Positions 24,961 to 33,349 of a stretch of DNA of 33,433 bases are shown piece by piece. Within the stretch, counting starts at the first letter, position 1. The number at the start of each line of letters is the position of its first letter. The notes under the pieces were generated by a model. It had not been told where the DNA came from. It searched no databases and saw only the letters and a list, made by a program, of their open reading frames with translations. A program made the translations under genes and the position numbers. Where the stretch lies: NCBI GenBank assembly GCA_017479555.1, contig JAFVCB010000057.1, positions 1 through 33,433 on the forward strand, written 5' to 3'. This stretch comes from Bacteroidaceae bacterium. Its GTDB lineage: Bacteria; Bacteroidota; Bacteroidia; Bacteroidales; Bacteroidaceae.

Positions 24961-25779
24961 CTATTCTTCTATGCTTGAAAGCACAAGGCGGAAGCCCAAG
25001 TACTTGCTTCTGTTTTCGTCAGTACTCCAGTTGCGAAACGCTACACGGCTGTACTTCGTGCTTTCGAACCAACAGCCGCCGCGTGCCACGACAAACAGGC
25101 CATAAGACGGTCCCCCGGGGTTTTCGGTTGGTGAGGATGCATAATATTCAGAACCAAACCAATCACTACACAACTCCCATACATTACCACTCATATCGTA
25201 AAGACCTAACTCATTAGGTTTCTTTGTAGCTACATCGTGTGTTTGGTCATCGCTATTGTCAGCGTACCAAGCTACTTCATCTATATCGTTTGAACCGCTA
25301 TATTTATAGCCTCGGCTCTTCTGCCCTCCGCGAGCAGCATATTCCCACTCGGCCTCGGTGGGCAGGCGGAACGTCTGTCCCGTAAGCGTATTGAGCTCCG
25401 AGATAAAGGATTTGCAATCGTTATAGGATACTTGCTCTACGGGAAGCTTATCACTCCTAAAATGACTGGGATTTGTACCCATCACTGCTGTGTAAAGTGC
25501 TTGTGTTACCTCTGTCTCACCGATGTAATAGTCTGAGAGTATCACTGTATGGACGGGCATCTCGTTTTCGCTACCATCCTCTGACCCCATACGAAATGTA
25601 CCGCCTTGGACGGCAATCATCTTAAAGGTTACACCGTCGACATCGAATGTTTTGTATACTATATTAGGTGCATCATTTTTAGGAGCATCGTCATCGTCAC
25701 TGCCACCACAAGAGGCCAGCGACAAGGGCAGCACGGTAAAGAACAAGGCTGCGGCTACATAGAATAAATACTTTTTCAT
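24961..25779 (-). CDS. Formylglycine-generating-enzyme-like (SUMF1) lipoprotein
   Basis: A 272-aa lipoprotein. The ATG at 25779 gives MKKYLFYVAAALFFTVLPLS followed by LASC-GG, a lipobox with C24; the longer frame from 25854 would bury this signal. After the cysteine come GGSDDDDAP, acidic residues like the surface-export signals of Bacteroidetes lipoproteins (SDDFE in Flavobacterium), so it may be on the cell surface. The domain (about 40-272) has the FGE/SUMF1 blocks MGSEDGSENEMPVHTV, YYIGETEVTQALY, LPVEQVSYNDCKSFI, FRLPTEAEWEYAARGG, LGLYDMSGNVWELCSDW and RGGCWF, ending NRSKYLGFRLV. The copper-binding cysteine pair of true sulfatase activators is not visible, so it is probably a structural or ligand-binding member. 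It lies 103 bp after the beta-barrel gene. Confidence 0.88.
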   Translation of the reverse strand: MKKYLFYVAAALFFTVLPLSLASCGGSDDDDAPKNDAPNIVYKTFDVDGVTFKMIAVQGGTFRMGSEDGSENEMPVHTVILSDYYIGETEVTQALYTAVMGTNPSHFRSDKLPVEQVSYNDCKSFISELNTLTGQTFRLPTEAEWEYAARGGQKSRGYKYSGSNDIDEVAWYADNSDDQTHDVATKKPNELGLYDMSGNVWELCSDWFGSEYYASSPTENPGGPSYGLFVVARGGCWFESTKYSRVAFRNWSTDENRSKYLGFRLVLSSIEE

Positions 25780-25840
25780 TTTGATAAAATAAGTGAATAT
25801 GAAATAAACTGCATAGTGTACAATACGGAAGAAAGTCACA

Positions 25841-25876
25841 CAGCGATGGCACACTATACGAAGTGTACCATCGCTG
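25841..25876 (-). terminator. Hairpin after the outer-membrane protein gene
   Basis: CAGCGATGG (25841-25849) pairs with CCATCGCTG (25868-25876), and ACACT/AGTGT inside extend it to about 14 bp with a short loop. It begins 5 nt after the stop codon. Only a weak T-run (ACTTTCTT) follows on the minus strand, so it may be a partial terminator or an mRNA-stability hairpin. Confidence 0.6.
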
Positions 25877-25881
25877 TTGAA

Positions 25882-28800
25882 TCAGAAGCGACCGCCGCCG
25901 AAGCCACCGCCGCCGAAGCCGCCACCAGGACCACCGCCACCAGGGCCGCCTCCGCCAGGTCCTTCACCAGCAGGAGGACCATCTTGGCCGCGCTGTCCTC
26001 TGCCACCTATTTGGCCGTCGCGGGCTGTACCGCCAAAGATATTGAGCTTGTAGGTGAAGGTCAGCATCATGTAGGAGTTGATGGCATTGGTGCGACTATC
26101 GCTACGCATCGTGGCACTGAGCGTGCGCGACACGTTGCTTTGGTTGTGGAGTATGTCATAGAACTGCAGGCTGATAATGGCTGCACGGCTACGCAGGAAG
26201 CTCTGCGAGATTTGTGCATTCCAAACCAGCTCGTTGGTATTCATTGAGCTTACGGAATAGCCGCGACGTGAATTGACACGCAGGTCTGTGCTGATAGACA
26301 TGCCCCAGTCGAAACTGATGTTGGCACTGGCACCATAGCTGATGTCCCAAGTGTCCATCTTGCTACTCTCGGTGAGTGTAGCACGGGCATGGCGATACTG
26401 TACACGTCCAAAGAGTCCCACATCGCCCCAACTGCGTTTATAGGCTAAGTTGAGCGTTTCGTCGAGGGTTAAGTTGCGTGTAGTATTCTTACGGCTGAGA
26501 TTGGTAGCATTGTCGTAGATTTCGCTATAGTCTATACCACTGCTGCTGGTGGAGAGCAAGCGCGGTGCATAGTAGAATCCCATGAGGGCGCGTGTCGGCG
26601 CACCGTGATCGGTAGTGCTGATATAGCCCACTTGGTTCTGATACGTGGCATTGGTATTGGTGGTGATAGAGAGATAGCGGTCGTAGTCCAGCGGAGTGTT
26701 AAACATGAAGTTGGCCTGCGTATTCCAGTTACCGTTGATATTGTCGGGACGTGTATAGCGGACACCCGTGTTTTCGTCGTATACCACTCGCGAACTGATG
26801 GAGTTGCTCGTTTGAGAGAACGACAGGCTGGCGCTGATACCTTGCAAGCGGTCGGCGTTGTAACCACGGTAGCGCGCATTGAGACGGTTGGTCCACGAGG
26901 GCTTCAGGCCTGGGTTACCACCGCTAATGTTGAGCGGGTTGCTGTCGTCCCACACATCAATGAGGTCTGTCATTGAGGGTTGTGAGGCTGAACCGCGATA
27001 GGAGATATCCAAGTTGTTGGTACGCGAGAAGCGATAGCGCAAGCGGAATTCGGGAGCAACGTTGAAGACATGGCGCGTCACGTGTTGGTCTATCAGTCCA
27101 GGACGCACATAGTCGAGCGTGGTGTTCTGCGGATTGAGCGATACGCCAGCACTCATATTGAGCGGGTTTCCACTGAGGCGCACGCCCAACTTGACGTTGT
27201 GGTTATAATAATGATAGCGCGCGTACTGGCTATTGTTCTCGTCCACCACTTCGTTGAGTACCTCTTGGGCTGCGAGCGTACCGAGTGTGAAGTTGTCTGC
27301 CAAGAAATAGTCGTAGCCCTCGCCTGGGAATTTATAAGGAATGCTGTCGAGACGATAGAGCGTGCGCTCGCTGTCGTTGAAACGATGGCTAAATTCGTAC
27401 TGCAGTTCGCTGAACCATCGTCCACCAAGCCACTGCACATAGCCCACACGGGCACTATAGTTCCAGTTCTCGCTGGGCGTATCGGTGTATCGGTTGATAA
27501 AGCTGGCGGGCTGCGAGGTGCTGAAGTAGCGTATATCGGAGAGGGAATAACTTTCGCTCTTGCCTTTTCCCCATCCTCCATTGAGGCTCAAGGAGAGGTT
27601 GGTGCCTTTCGAGGAGAGACGGCGCGTCACATTGAGGCTTCCCGACAGCGAGAAGTTGTGGCTGTACGAACGGCTCTGCTGGCGGCTGGCGTTGATGGCG
27701 ATAGCGGCTAATGAAGTGGGCAACGTATAGGTCTTGTCGGCCAGGACGCGCATCACACTGTCGAGCGGACTGGCTGCTTGTCCCACTTCGTAGGGATCAT
27801 CGTTGAACGTAGCCGACTGACTCTGGCTCTTGCTTTTGGAACGAGTATAGCTCATCTCTGGACGGAAGCTCATCTGCGTCATCGAGTCGGGTTGCCAACG
27901 CAGGGAAGCATTCCCTCGGAAACTGCTGTTACTGGTGCGATTGTGGCTCAGAGAGTTACCAAACGAACGGGCGCTGCTTGCTGAAAGGAATGTCTCGCTG
28001 GATGTCTCACTGATGGTCTGGTTGATATTGTGATTGAAATTCCAGTCGGTTGAGAACGAGAAGTAACCTGGTGTGTTGCGCTTGAGACCATTCTCCCACG
28101 AGTAGCTTAGTGCTACATTCTTGCGCGTAGACTGTCCACGATTACCTCCAAATCCACGCGGGCCGCCCATACCTCGGTCGTTGGTGTTGTTGATATTACC
28201 AATGAGGGTGAGGTGGCTCTGGTCTGTGAAACGCGACACAAAGAGTCGGTCAGCATAACGTCCGTGCGTGCCTAAGCCAAGGTTGATATTGGTAATCCAC
28301 GACTCGTTGAGTTCGCGCTTGGTTTGTATATCCAGCACAGTGGTCTCGTTGCCGTCGTCTATACCTGTCTGCTCTGCGTAGTCGCTGCGACGATCGTAGG
28401 CGCGTATCTGACTGACGAGGTCGGCTGGCAGGTTTTTCATTGCCGTCTCTGTATCTCCCTTGAAGAAGTCCTTACCGTTGATAAGAAATTCCGACACGGT
28501 TTTACCGTTGAACGTAATCGTTCCATCGTCGCTGACCTGTATGCCAGGGAACTGCTTGACGAGTGCCTCGAGCGTAGCTCCTGTGGGTACGCGATAGGCT
28601 GCAGCGTTGTAGATGGTAGTGTCCTCCACCTGTTGCACACGCGCGGCGGTAGCGGTGATGACGGCTGTACCCAACTCCTGCCCGCTAATCATCTGCAGCA
28701 GTCCAAAGTTGATGGTATCGTTCTCGTTCTTAGCCTCAAAAGTCTCGTTGATGGTGCCATAGCCTATAAACGACACACGCAGGCGAAACTCGCCTGCACG

Positions 28801-29010
28801 CTTCAACGTAAGCTCAAAACGTCCGTCCTCGTTGGTGTTAACGTTAGTCACTATACCCGAATCGCCTATGATAGCGGCAATAGCCGAGGCGACGGGTTCT
28901 TTGGTTGTCTCGTCTTGTACCGTTCCCTGAACTATCGTTTGGGCAGAAGCCGTAGCAACAAACAATGTGGCTACCATCCAAACGAGGAACGTTCGTGTGA
29001 TGTGCGACAT
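25882..29010 (-). CDS. Outer-membrane beta-barrel protein, TonB-dependent-receptor-like, with Gly-rich tail
   Basis: A 1042-aa outer-membrane protein. The N-terminus MSHITRTFLVWMVATLFVAT then ASA-Q is a signal peptide. Residues about 25-115 form a carboxypeptidase-regulatory-like beta domain (IVQGTVQDETTKEPVASAIA). A plug-like domain follows (VPTGATLEALVKQFPGIQV, then DDGTITFNGKTVSEFLINGK). From about 230 onward is a long barrel of the OMP_b-brl_3 type found in Bacteroidetes, with the last strand around YMMLTFTYKLNIF. After it comes an unusual tail of about 48 residues made largely of G, P, R and Q, ending GGGFGGGGFGGGRF with a terminal phenylalanine. No SusD partner is next to it, so it may be a peptide or metal transporter or a structural barrel rather than a glycan importer. 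Confidence 0.88.
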   Translation of the reverse strand: MSHITRTFLVWMVATLFVATASAQTIVQGTVQDETTKEPVASAIAAIIGDSGIVTNVNTNEDGRFELTLKRAGEFRLRVSFIGYGTINETFEAKNENDTINFGLLQMISGQELGTAVITATAARVQQVEDTTIYNAAAYRVPTGATLEALVKQFPGIQVSDDGTITFNGKTVSEFLINGKDFFKGDTETAMKNLPADLVSQIRAYDRRSDYAEQTGIDDGNETTVLDIQTKRELNESWITNINLGLGTHGRYADRLFVSRFTDQSHLTLIGNINNTNDRGMGGPRGFGGNRGQSTRKNVALSYSWENGLKRNTPGYFSFSTDWNFNHNINQTISETSSETFLSASSARSFGNSLSHNRTSNSSFRGNASLRWQPDSMTQMSFRPEMSYTRSKSKSQSQSATFNDDPYEVGQAASPLDSVMRVLADKTYTLPTSLAAIAINASRQQSRSYSHNFSLSGSLNVTRRLSSKGTNLSLSLNGGWGKGKSESYSLSDIRYFSTSQPASFINRYTDTPSENWNYSARVGYVQWLGGRWFSELQYEFSHRFNDSERTLYRLDSIPYKFPGEGYDYFLADNFTLGTLAAQEVLNEVVDENNSQYARYHYYNHNVKLGVRLSGNPLNMSAGVSLNPQNTTLDYVRPGLIDQHVTRHVFNVAPEFRLRYRFSRTNNLDISYRGSASQPSMTDLIDVWDDSNPLNISGGNPGLKPSWTNRLNARYRGYNADRLQGISASLSFSQTSNSISSRVVYDENTGVRYTRPDNINGNWNTQANFMFNTPLDYDRYLSITTNTNATYQNQVGYISTTDHGAPTRALMGFYYAPRLLSTSSSGIDYSEIYDNATNLSRKNTTRNLTLDETLNLAYKRSWGDVGLFGRVQYRHARATLTESSKMDTWDISYGASANISFDWGMSISTDLRVNSRRGYSVSSMNTNELVWNAQISQSFLRSRAAIISLQFYDILHNQSNVSRTLSATMRSDSRTNAINSYMMLTFTYKLNIFGGTARDGQIGGRGQRGQDGPPAGEGPGGGGPGGGGPGGGFGGGGFGGGRF

Positions 29011-29108
29011 AAAAAATATGAGAGGTTCTTGTTTCGATAAACAGAAGGCGCGCTTGGCGCAACTACTCTGCTTGGACGCGAATACTCCTTATAGGTTTAA
29101 ATAGTGGG

Positions 29109-29117
29109 GCAAAAATA
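29109..29117 (-). promoter_or_regulatory. -7 element of the outer-membrane protein gene
   Basis: TATTTTTGC on the minus strand (29117-29109) is a good -7 match about 100 bp before the ATG at 29010. The nearest TTG lies 16 bp upstream (complement at 29134-29136), slightly short. It overlaps the control region of the divergent ATPase gene. Confidence 0.5.
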
Positions 29118-29126
29118 AAGTAAAAA

Positions 29127-29158
29127 TTTGTGTCAATATAGAGAATAACATAATTTTG
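29127..29158 (+). promoter_or_regulatory. Promoter of the ATPase-DUF4435-ABC operon
   Basis: TTTG (29127-29130), 20 bp, TAATTTTG (29151-29158) is the best match to the Bacteroidetes promoter consensus in the window. The leader to the ATG at 29193 is about 30 nt. Confidence 0.75.
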
Positions 29159-29192
29159 TCACACAAAAACAACACTTTATCTGCTATTTCGC

Positions 29193-30020
29193 ATGACAAA
29201 GATAGCCCAATACATCAATCGTATCGAGATTAAGAGTCTCTGGAGTGGACGCAAGCATATCGTGTGGCAGTTGCGCCCCGATGTGAATGTACTCAGCGGC
29301 AGAAACGGAGCGGGAAAGAGCACTATCCTCAACCGCATCATTCAGCAGCTACGCACCGCTCCCCCAACTGGCGAAATACCTGGCAAGCCCGTAGCTGGCG
29401 TACGCATCGATTTTGAGCCACAGGATGCCACATCCATACGCTACGACATCATTCGCAGTTTCGACCGCGTACTGCTGGATGGGCCACGACTCCAGACCGT
29501 TACCGAAGAACCCATAGCTACCGAACTGGATTGGCAACTCTATCAGCTACAACGTCGCTACCTCGACTATCAGGTCAACGTGGCCAACCGCATGATTGCC
29601 TTACTCAGCGAGGGATCGCCCCAAGCCCAGCAACAAGCGATGATGGCTTCGGAGGGAAAACGCAAGTTCCTCGATATGGTTGACAGCCTCTTTGCCGACA
29701 CGGAGAAGAAGATAGACCGTAGCAGCAACGAGCTTCGCTTCATTCAGTACGGCGAGCCTCTCTCTCCCTACCGACTGAGTAGTGGTGAGAAACAGATGCT
29801 TATCATTCTGCTCACGGCGTTGACTGAGGATCGTCAGCCCTACGTATTATGTATGGACGAGCCTGAAGCCAGTCTGCACTTCGAGTGGCAAAAGGACTTG
29901 ATAGGCATGATACGTACCTTGAACCCACACGCACAGATCATACTCACGACTCACTCTCCAGGAGTGATTATGAACGGTTGGGACGACGCGGTGACCGAAG
30001 TGGGCGACATCACACAGTAG
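29193..30020 (+). CDS. ABC-type AAA ATPase, AriA-like
   Basis: A 275-aa soluble ATPase with SMC/OLD/Rad50-like features: Walker A GRNGAGKST (36-44), ABC signature LSSGEKQ (195-201), Walker B YVLCMDEPEASLH (217-229) with D222/E223, and the H-loop TTHSP (H254). The insert between Walker A and signature is short (about 150 residues) with one helical arm, so it is a minimal member. There is no transmembrane domain. The next gene, 34 bp on, encodes a DUF4435 protein. This ATPase/DUF4435 pairing is that of AriA/AriB in the PARIS anti-phage system, though AriA is longer (about 450 residues as I recall). A housekeeping role in Bacteroidetes is the alternative, given the ABC transporter that follows. 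Confidence 0.85.
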   Translation: MTKIAQYINRIEIKSLWSGRKHIVWQLRPDVNVLSGRNGAGKSTILNRIIQQLRTAPPTGEIPGKPVAGVRIDFEPQDATSIRYDIIRSFDRVLLDGPRLQTVTEEPIATELDWQLYQLQRRYLDYQVNVANRMIALLSEGSPQAQQQAMMASEGKRKFLDMVDSLFADTEKKIDRSSNELRFIQYGEPLSPYRLSSGEKQMLIILLTALTEDRQPYVLCMDEPEASLHFEWQKDLIGMIRTLNPHAQIILTTHSPGVIMNGWDDAVTEVGDITQ

Positions 30021-30054
30021 CCTCGCCGCGCCACCCTCCCCACTACTCTCGCCT

Positions 30055-31113
30055 ATGAGCCAGCACACCTCTACGTCTGCCCGACAGCCGAAGTCTTTGG
30101 CCGCCTATGCCAATAGCCGCTACGTCTCTGCACTCAACACGTTGCGGGGCAAGAAAGCACGGCGCAAGATTGTGGCCTACGTAGAGAGCTACGACGACAT
30201 CACATTCTGGTCTTCTCTGCTTCGCCCACTCGAGACCGATACATTCTACTTCGAGGTGATGCTGCCCTCGTCCACCTCGCTTTGTAAAGGAAAGAAAGTC
30301 GCACTGTCCAATCAGCTTGGCGAGCGATTGGGCGACTACATGATAGCCTGCGTGGATGCAGACTACGACTACCTCATGCAAGGTGCTACACCAAACAGTG
30401 CCTTGCTCTACCAAAATCCCTACGTATTCCACACCTACGTGTACGCCATTGAGAGCTTTCACTGCTATGCAGCCTCGCTCTCCGATGTTTGTGTCACGGC
30501 TACGCTCAACGACCGCCGTGTTTTCGACATCGAAGCCTTCCTCACAGCCTATTCCCAAATCATTTGGCCGCTATTTGTTTGGAACATCTGGGCATATCGC
30601 TATGCGGGTGGCAAACCTTTTTCGCTCTTAGACTTGGCGCGCACCGTGGCGATGCCCGATGCCAACGTATATCGTCCAAATGAGAGTCTCGAGAAGCTGC
30701 GCCATCGTGTCAACGCTAAGATAGCCCGCCTGCAAAAGGCTTTTCCACAGGCTCGCAAGACGTACAAGCCGCTGCGCGATACGCTCTTCCAGCTGGGACT
30801 CACACCCGAAACCACGTACCTCTTTGTGCGAGGCCACGACTTGCAAGACAGTGTGGTGCTGCCCTTGCTGCAAACCATCTGCGACCAACTGCGACGCGAA
30901 CGCGAGCGCGAAATTCGGAAACAGGCCATACACAGCACACAGATGCAAAATGAACTCGCGGGATACAGTCATGCTACGATGCCCGTGGAGGAAGTCCTCA
31001 GGCGCAACAAGGGATACACCACCTGTCCTTGGTATGAGCGTATACAAGATGACATACGCCACTTCCTCAACCACATCCAAACCACCCATGAAGACAATAC
31101 CTCAGCCTCATAA
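30055..31113 (+). CDS. DUF4435 (TOPRIM-like) protein, AriB-like
   Basis: A 352-aa protein with the DUF4435 N-terminal domain. AYVESYDDITFWSSLL gives the conserved glutamate E44, and IACVDADYDYLMQG gives the acidic DxD (D101, D103, with D105), the metal-binding pattern of TOPRIM nucleases. FHTYVYAIESFHCYAASLSD continues the domain. The C-terminal 150 residues are helical and basic (QKAFPQARKTYKP, QLRREREREIRKQ), which would suit RNA or DNA binding. In PARIS the equivalent AriB is a TOPRIM nuclease released from the ATPase to cut tRNA on infection. Whether this protein acts likewise is inference. It lies 34 bp after the ATPase gene and 4 bp before the ABC exporter. Confidence 0.8.
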   Translation: MSQHTSTSARQPKSLAAYANSRYVSALNTLRGKKARRKIVAYVESYDDITFWSSLLRPLETDTFYFEVMLPSSTSLCKGKKVALSNQLGERLGDYMIACVDADYDYLMQGATPNSALLYQNPYVFHTYVYAIESFHCYAASLSDVCVTATLNDRRVFDIEAFLTAYSQIIWPLFVWNIWAYRYAGGKPFSLLDLARTVAMPDANVYRPNESLEKLRHRVNAKIARLQKAFPQARKTYKPLRDTLFQLGLTPETTYLFVRGHDLQDSVVLPLLQTICDQLRREREREIRKQAIHSTQMQNELAGYSHATMPVEEVLRRNKGYTTCPWYERIQDDIRHFLNHIQTTHEDNTSAS

Positions 31114-31117
31114 CCGT

Positions 31118-32908
31118 ATGAACGTGCTGAGCCTCTTGCGCCACATTCTGCCCTTTGTCCTACCCTATCGCAGGCTTGTGGTACTCACACTGACGCTCAC
31201 GCTCGTAGGTTCGCTCTTAGCACAAGTCAACGCCGTCGTACTCGACCGTGCCGTAGATGCCATCAACGCCCTGATACAGACCAACTTCACTTGGACGCAA
31301 GCCACACGCATCCTACTCCTCATCAGTGCAATACTTCTCGGCAAGGAGTTGGTAGCAGCCATCGTCACTTTCTTTCAGCGCTACTTTGGCGAACGCATGC
31401 GCATCTTCGTCAGTCGCGACATGTCGCTCAAGGTCGTAGAACGCATGTTGACGTTTCGCATGGCTTTCTTCACCCAAGAAGAGAACGAGACAGGGAAATT
31501 GCAATCGCGCATAGACCAAGGCGTGAGGAGCATGAGCAACACGGTGAACAATTTCTTCATAGAAATCTTGCCCCTCTTCACCAGCGCGCTGTTGGCACTC
31601 GTACTCATGTTTTTGGCCAACGTATACGTGGGTCTCGTGGCATTGTTCATCGTGCCCATCTATTTCTATGTCACGCATCTGCAAGCCCTCAAGATGAAAG
31701 GCGGACGCCGTAGCATCTTTGCCAGCCATCAAGCCGTGAGCCAAAGCATACTGAGCATCATAGAGAGCATCAGCGTCATCAAATCGTTCAATCGCGAAGG
31801 CATAGAGGCCGACCGACAAGCCGATATTCAGTGCACCATGACCGAGCAACAGCTCAGCACACGCCAGCAGAGCTATATGTGGAGCGGGCTAAAAAGTTTT
31901 TTGGAGCAGATAGGCACGGTGCTCATCATCATTCTCACGGCCTACCTCGTGCTGACCGACTACCCCGGCATGAGCATCGGCAAGATTATGTACCACGTGA
32001 TGCTTTTTGCCAACGTCAGTGCTCCCATACGCCAGCTTCATCGCATTTACGACGACATGAACGATGCCCTAATCTATGCCGAAGGTTTCTTTGGCATTCT
32101 GCACGCTACCGAAGAGGTGGAGCACTCGGGCGCGTACCATCCCGAGACGATACGCGGCGACTTTGAGCTGACGCACGTGGACTTTGCCTATAGCAACGGC
32201 ACACAAGCACTCACCGACGTGTCGATGCACATCCGCGCAGGCAAGATTACCGCCTTAGTAGGCCTCAGCGGTGCGGGCAAGAGTACTGTTGTGAACCTGC
32301 TCGACAAGTTCTATCAACCGCAACACGGCACAATCAAACTCGACGGTGCGGACCTCGACAAATGGGACACGACATGGCTGCGAGAGCACATCGGTCTGGT
32401 GTTACAAAAAAATCATATCTTTGCAGGCACTATAGAGGAAAACATACGCTACGGCAATCCTCATGCTACCCGCGAGCAAGTAGAAGAAGCCGCCCGAAAA
32501 GCCTATATATACGACCAGATAGTGGCACTCCCCCAAGGCTTTGCCGCGTCCGCGCTGCAACTCTCGGGCGGGCAACAACAGCGCATTGCCATAGCGCGTA
32601 TGTTTCTCAAGAACCCTCCCATCATCTTCCTTGACGAACCCACAGCCAGCCTTGATGCGATAGCCACCGAGCAGATCAAAGCCAGCATTGATGCCATCAA
32701 GCAGGGACGCACGGTCATTATCATTTCGCACAACATAGGTCAAATCATCGATGCCGACGATATCTATGTGTTGCAACAAGGTCGCGTGGTGCAGGCTGGT
32801 TCTCCCGAAGAGGTCTACCGACAAGGCGGTATCTACAAGGAAATCTTCGATGCCAGTGCGCGCAGCATGAATGCCGACAAGATAGCCCACACGCTATCTG
32901 AAGGTTAG
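31118..32908 (+). CDS. ABC exporter, fused permease-ATPase half transporter
   Basis: A 596-aa half transporter. Residues 1-320 are a type IV ABC exporter membrane domain with about six helices (for example 20-40, 62-85, 147-166 and 168-186, 265-280). Residues 345-596 are the ATPase: Walker A GLSGAGKST (382-390), Q-loop VLQKNHIF (Q430), signature LSGGQQQ (482-488), Walker B IIFLDEP (502-508) and H-loop IISHN (H538). I chose the ATG at 31118, 4 bp after the DUF4435 stop; an in-frame ATG at 31088 would overlap that gene by 26 bp and is possible. It probably works as a homodimer in the inner membrane exporting a lipid, peptide or drug. MsbA-like and siderophore-exporter-like roles cannot be told apart. 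A strong terminator follows. Confidence 0.9.
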   Translation: MNVLSLLRHILPFVLPYRRLVVLTLTLTLVGSLLAQVNAVVLDRAVDAINALIQTNFTWTQATRILLLISAILLGKELVAAIVTFFQRYFGERMRIFVSRDMSLKVVERMLTFRMAFFTQEENETGKLQSRIDQGVRSMSNTVNNFFIEILPLFTSALLALVLMFLANVYVGLVALFIVPIYFYVTHLQALKMKGGRRSIFASHQAVSQSILSIIESISVIKSFNREGIEADRQADIQCTMTEQQLSTRQQSYMWSGLKSFLEQIGTVLIIILTAYLVLTDYPGMSIGKIMYHVMLFANVSAPIRQLHRIYDDMNDALIYAEGFFGILHATEEVEHSGAYHPETIRGDFELTHVDFAYSNGTQALTDVSMHIRAGKITALVGLSGAGKSTVVNLLDKFYQPQHGTIKLDGADLDKWDTTWLREHIGLVLQKNHIFAGTIEENIRYGNPHATREQVEEAARKAYIYDQIVALPQGFAASALQLSGGQQQRIAIARMFLKNPPIIFLDEPTASLDAIATEQIKASIDAIKQGRTVIIISHNIGQIIDADDIYVLQQGRVVQAGSPEEVYRQGGIYKEIFDASARSMNADKIAHTLSEG

Positions 32909-32958
32909 GTTGGCGGCGGTTTGTCCCTTTCCGTCCGCTGTACGTCCCAAACATTTTT

Positions 32959-33001
32959 TGCGTCAATGTAGTTCAATCTGCTGCATTGACGCATCTTTTT
33001 T
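32959..33001 (+). terminator. Intrinsic terminator of the ABC exporter operon
   Basis: TGCGTCAATG (32959-32968) pairs perfectly with CATTGACGCA (32984-32993), 10 bp with a 15-nt loop, followed by TCTTTTTTG. It lies about 50 bp after the stop codon. Confidence 0.9.
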
Positions 33002-33023
33002 GTGCCAGAAGCACGCGATTTTA

Positions 33024-33116
33024 TGAACTTAGGTTAAGTTTGTAAGAATTTAGGCTTAGTTTTTGTAAACTTAGGCTAAATTTGTATAAACTAAGCCTTA
33101 ATTTATAAAATGGAGT
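33024..33116. repeat. Palindromic repeat element (copy 2)
   Basis: Four alternating units of about 20 bp around AACTTAGGCTnA / AACTAAGCCTTA. The pair TTAGGCTTAGTTT (about 33050-33062) and AAACTAAGCCT (about 33088-33098) can form a long stem, and AACTTAGGCTAAA lies between them. It is the same family as 6335-6448, less symmetrical. It lies in the 525-bp gene-free right end of the window. Confidence 0.7.
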
Positions 33117-33204
33117 GGTGGCAGGATAAAAAGGGAGGATGGTGGAATAAAATGGATGGGATGGTGGAGAATATGAAACGTGAAAAATGGAAAATCTGAA
33201 ACGA

Positions 33205-33240
33205 AAATGGTGTATTTTTGACCTATACACCGTATTTTTG
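33205..33240 (+). promoter_or_regulatory. Promoter-like elements for a gene beyond the right edge
   Basis: TATTTTTG occurs at 33213-33220 and 33233-33240, both matching the -7 consensus. GGTGTAT and ATACACC between and around them form a 7-bp palindrome. No clear -33 partner was found, and no start codon with a real gene follows inside the window. Confidence 0.35.
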
Positions 33241-33349
33241 CAGCAAATGACGGAAAGGCTGTGTCGCAGTGGGTAATGACGATATGCGATGCGCTTTTTC
33301 GCAGAAAGGATGGGCTGCTTTCGGTAGCAAATGATGAACATGCTATATC

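Noticed and set aside
24961..25854. Longer start for the FGE-like lipoprotein at 25854
   Set aside because: The lipoprotein signal begins at the ATG at 25779; the extra 25 residues would prevent lipobox processing.
25816..26247. 143-codon Ala/Thr-rich frame opposite the glycine-rich tail
   Set aside because: Low-complexity complement of the GGC/GGT-rich tail codons of the outer-membrane protein.
28324..29040. 238-codon plus-strand frame overlapping the start of the barrel gene
   Set aside because: Antisense to the signal peptide and plug region of a well-supported gene, with no domain of its own.
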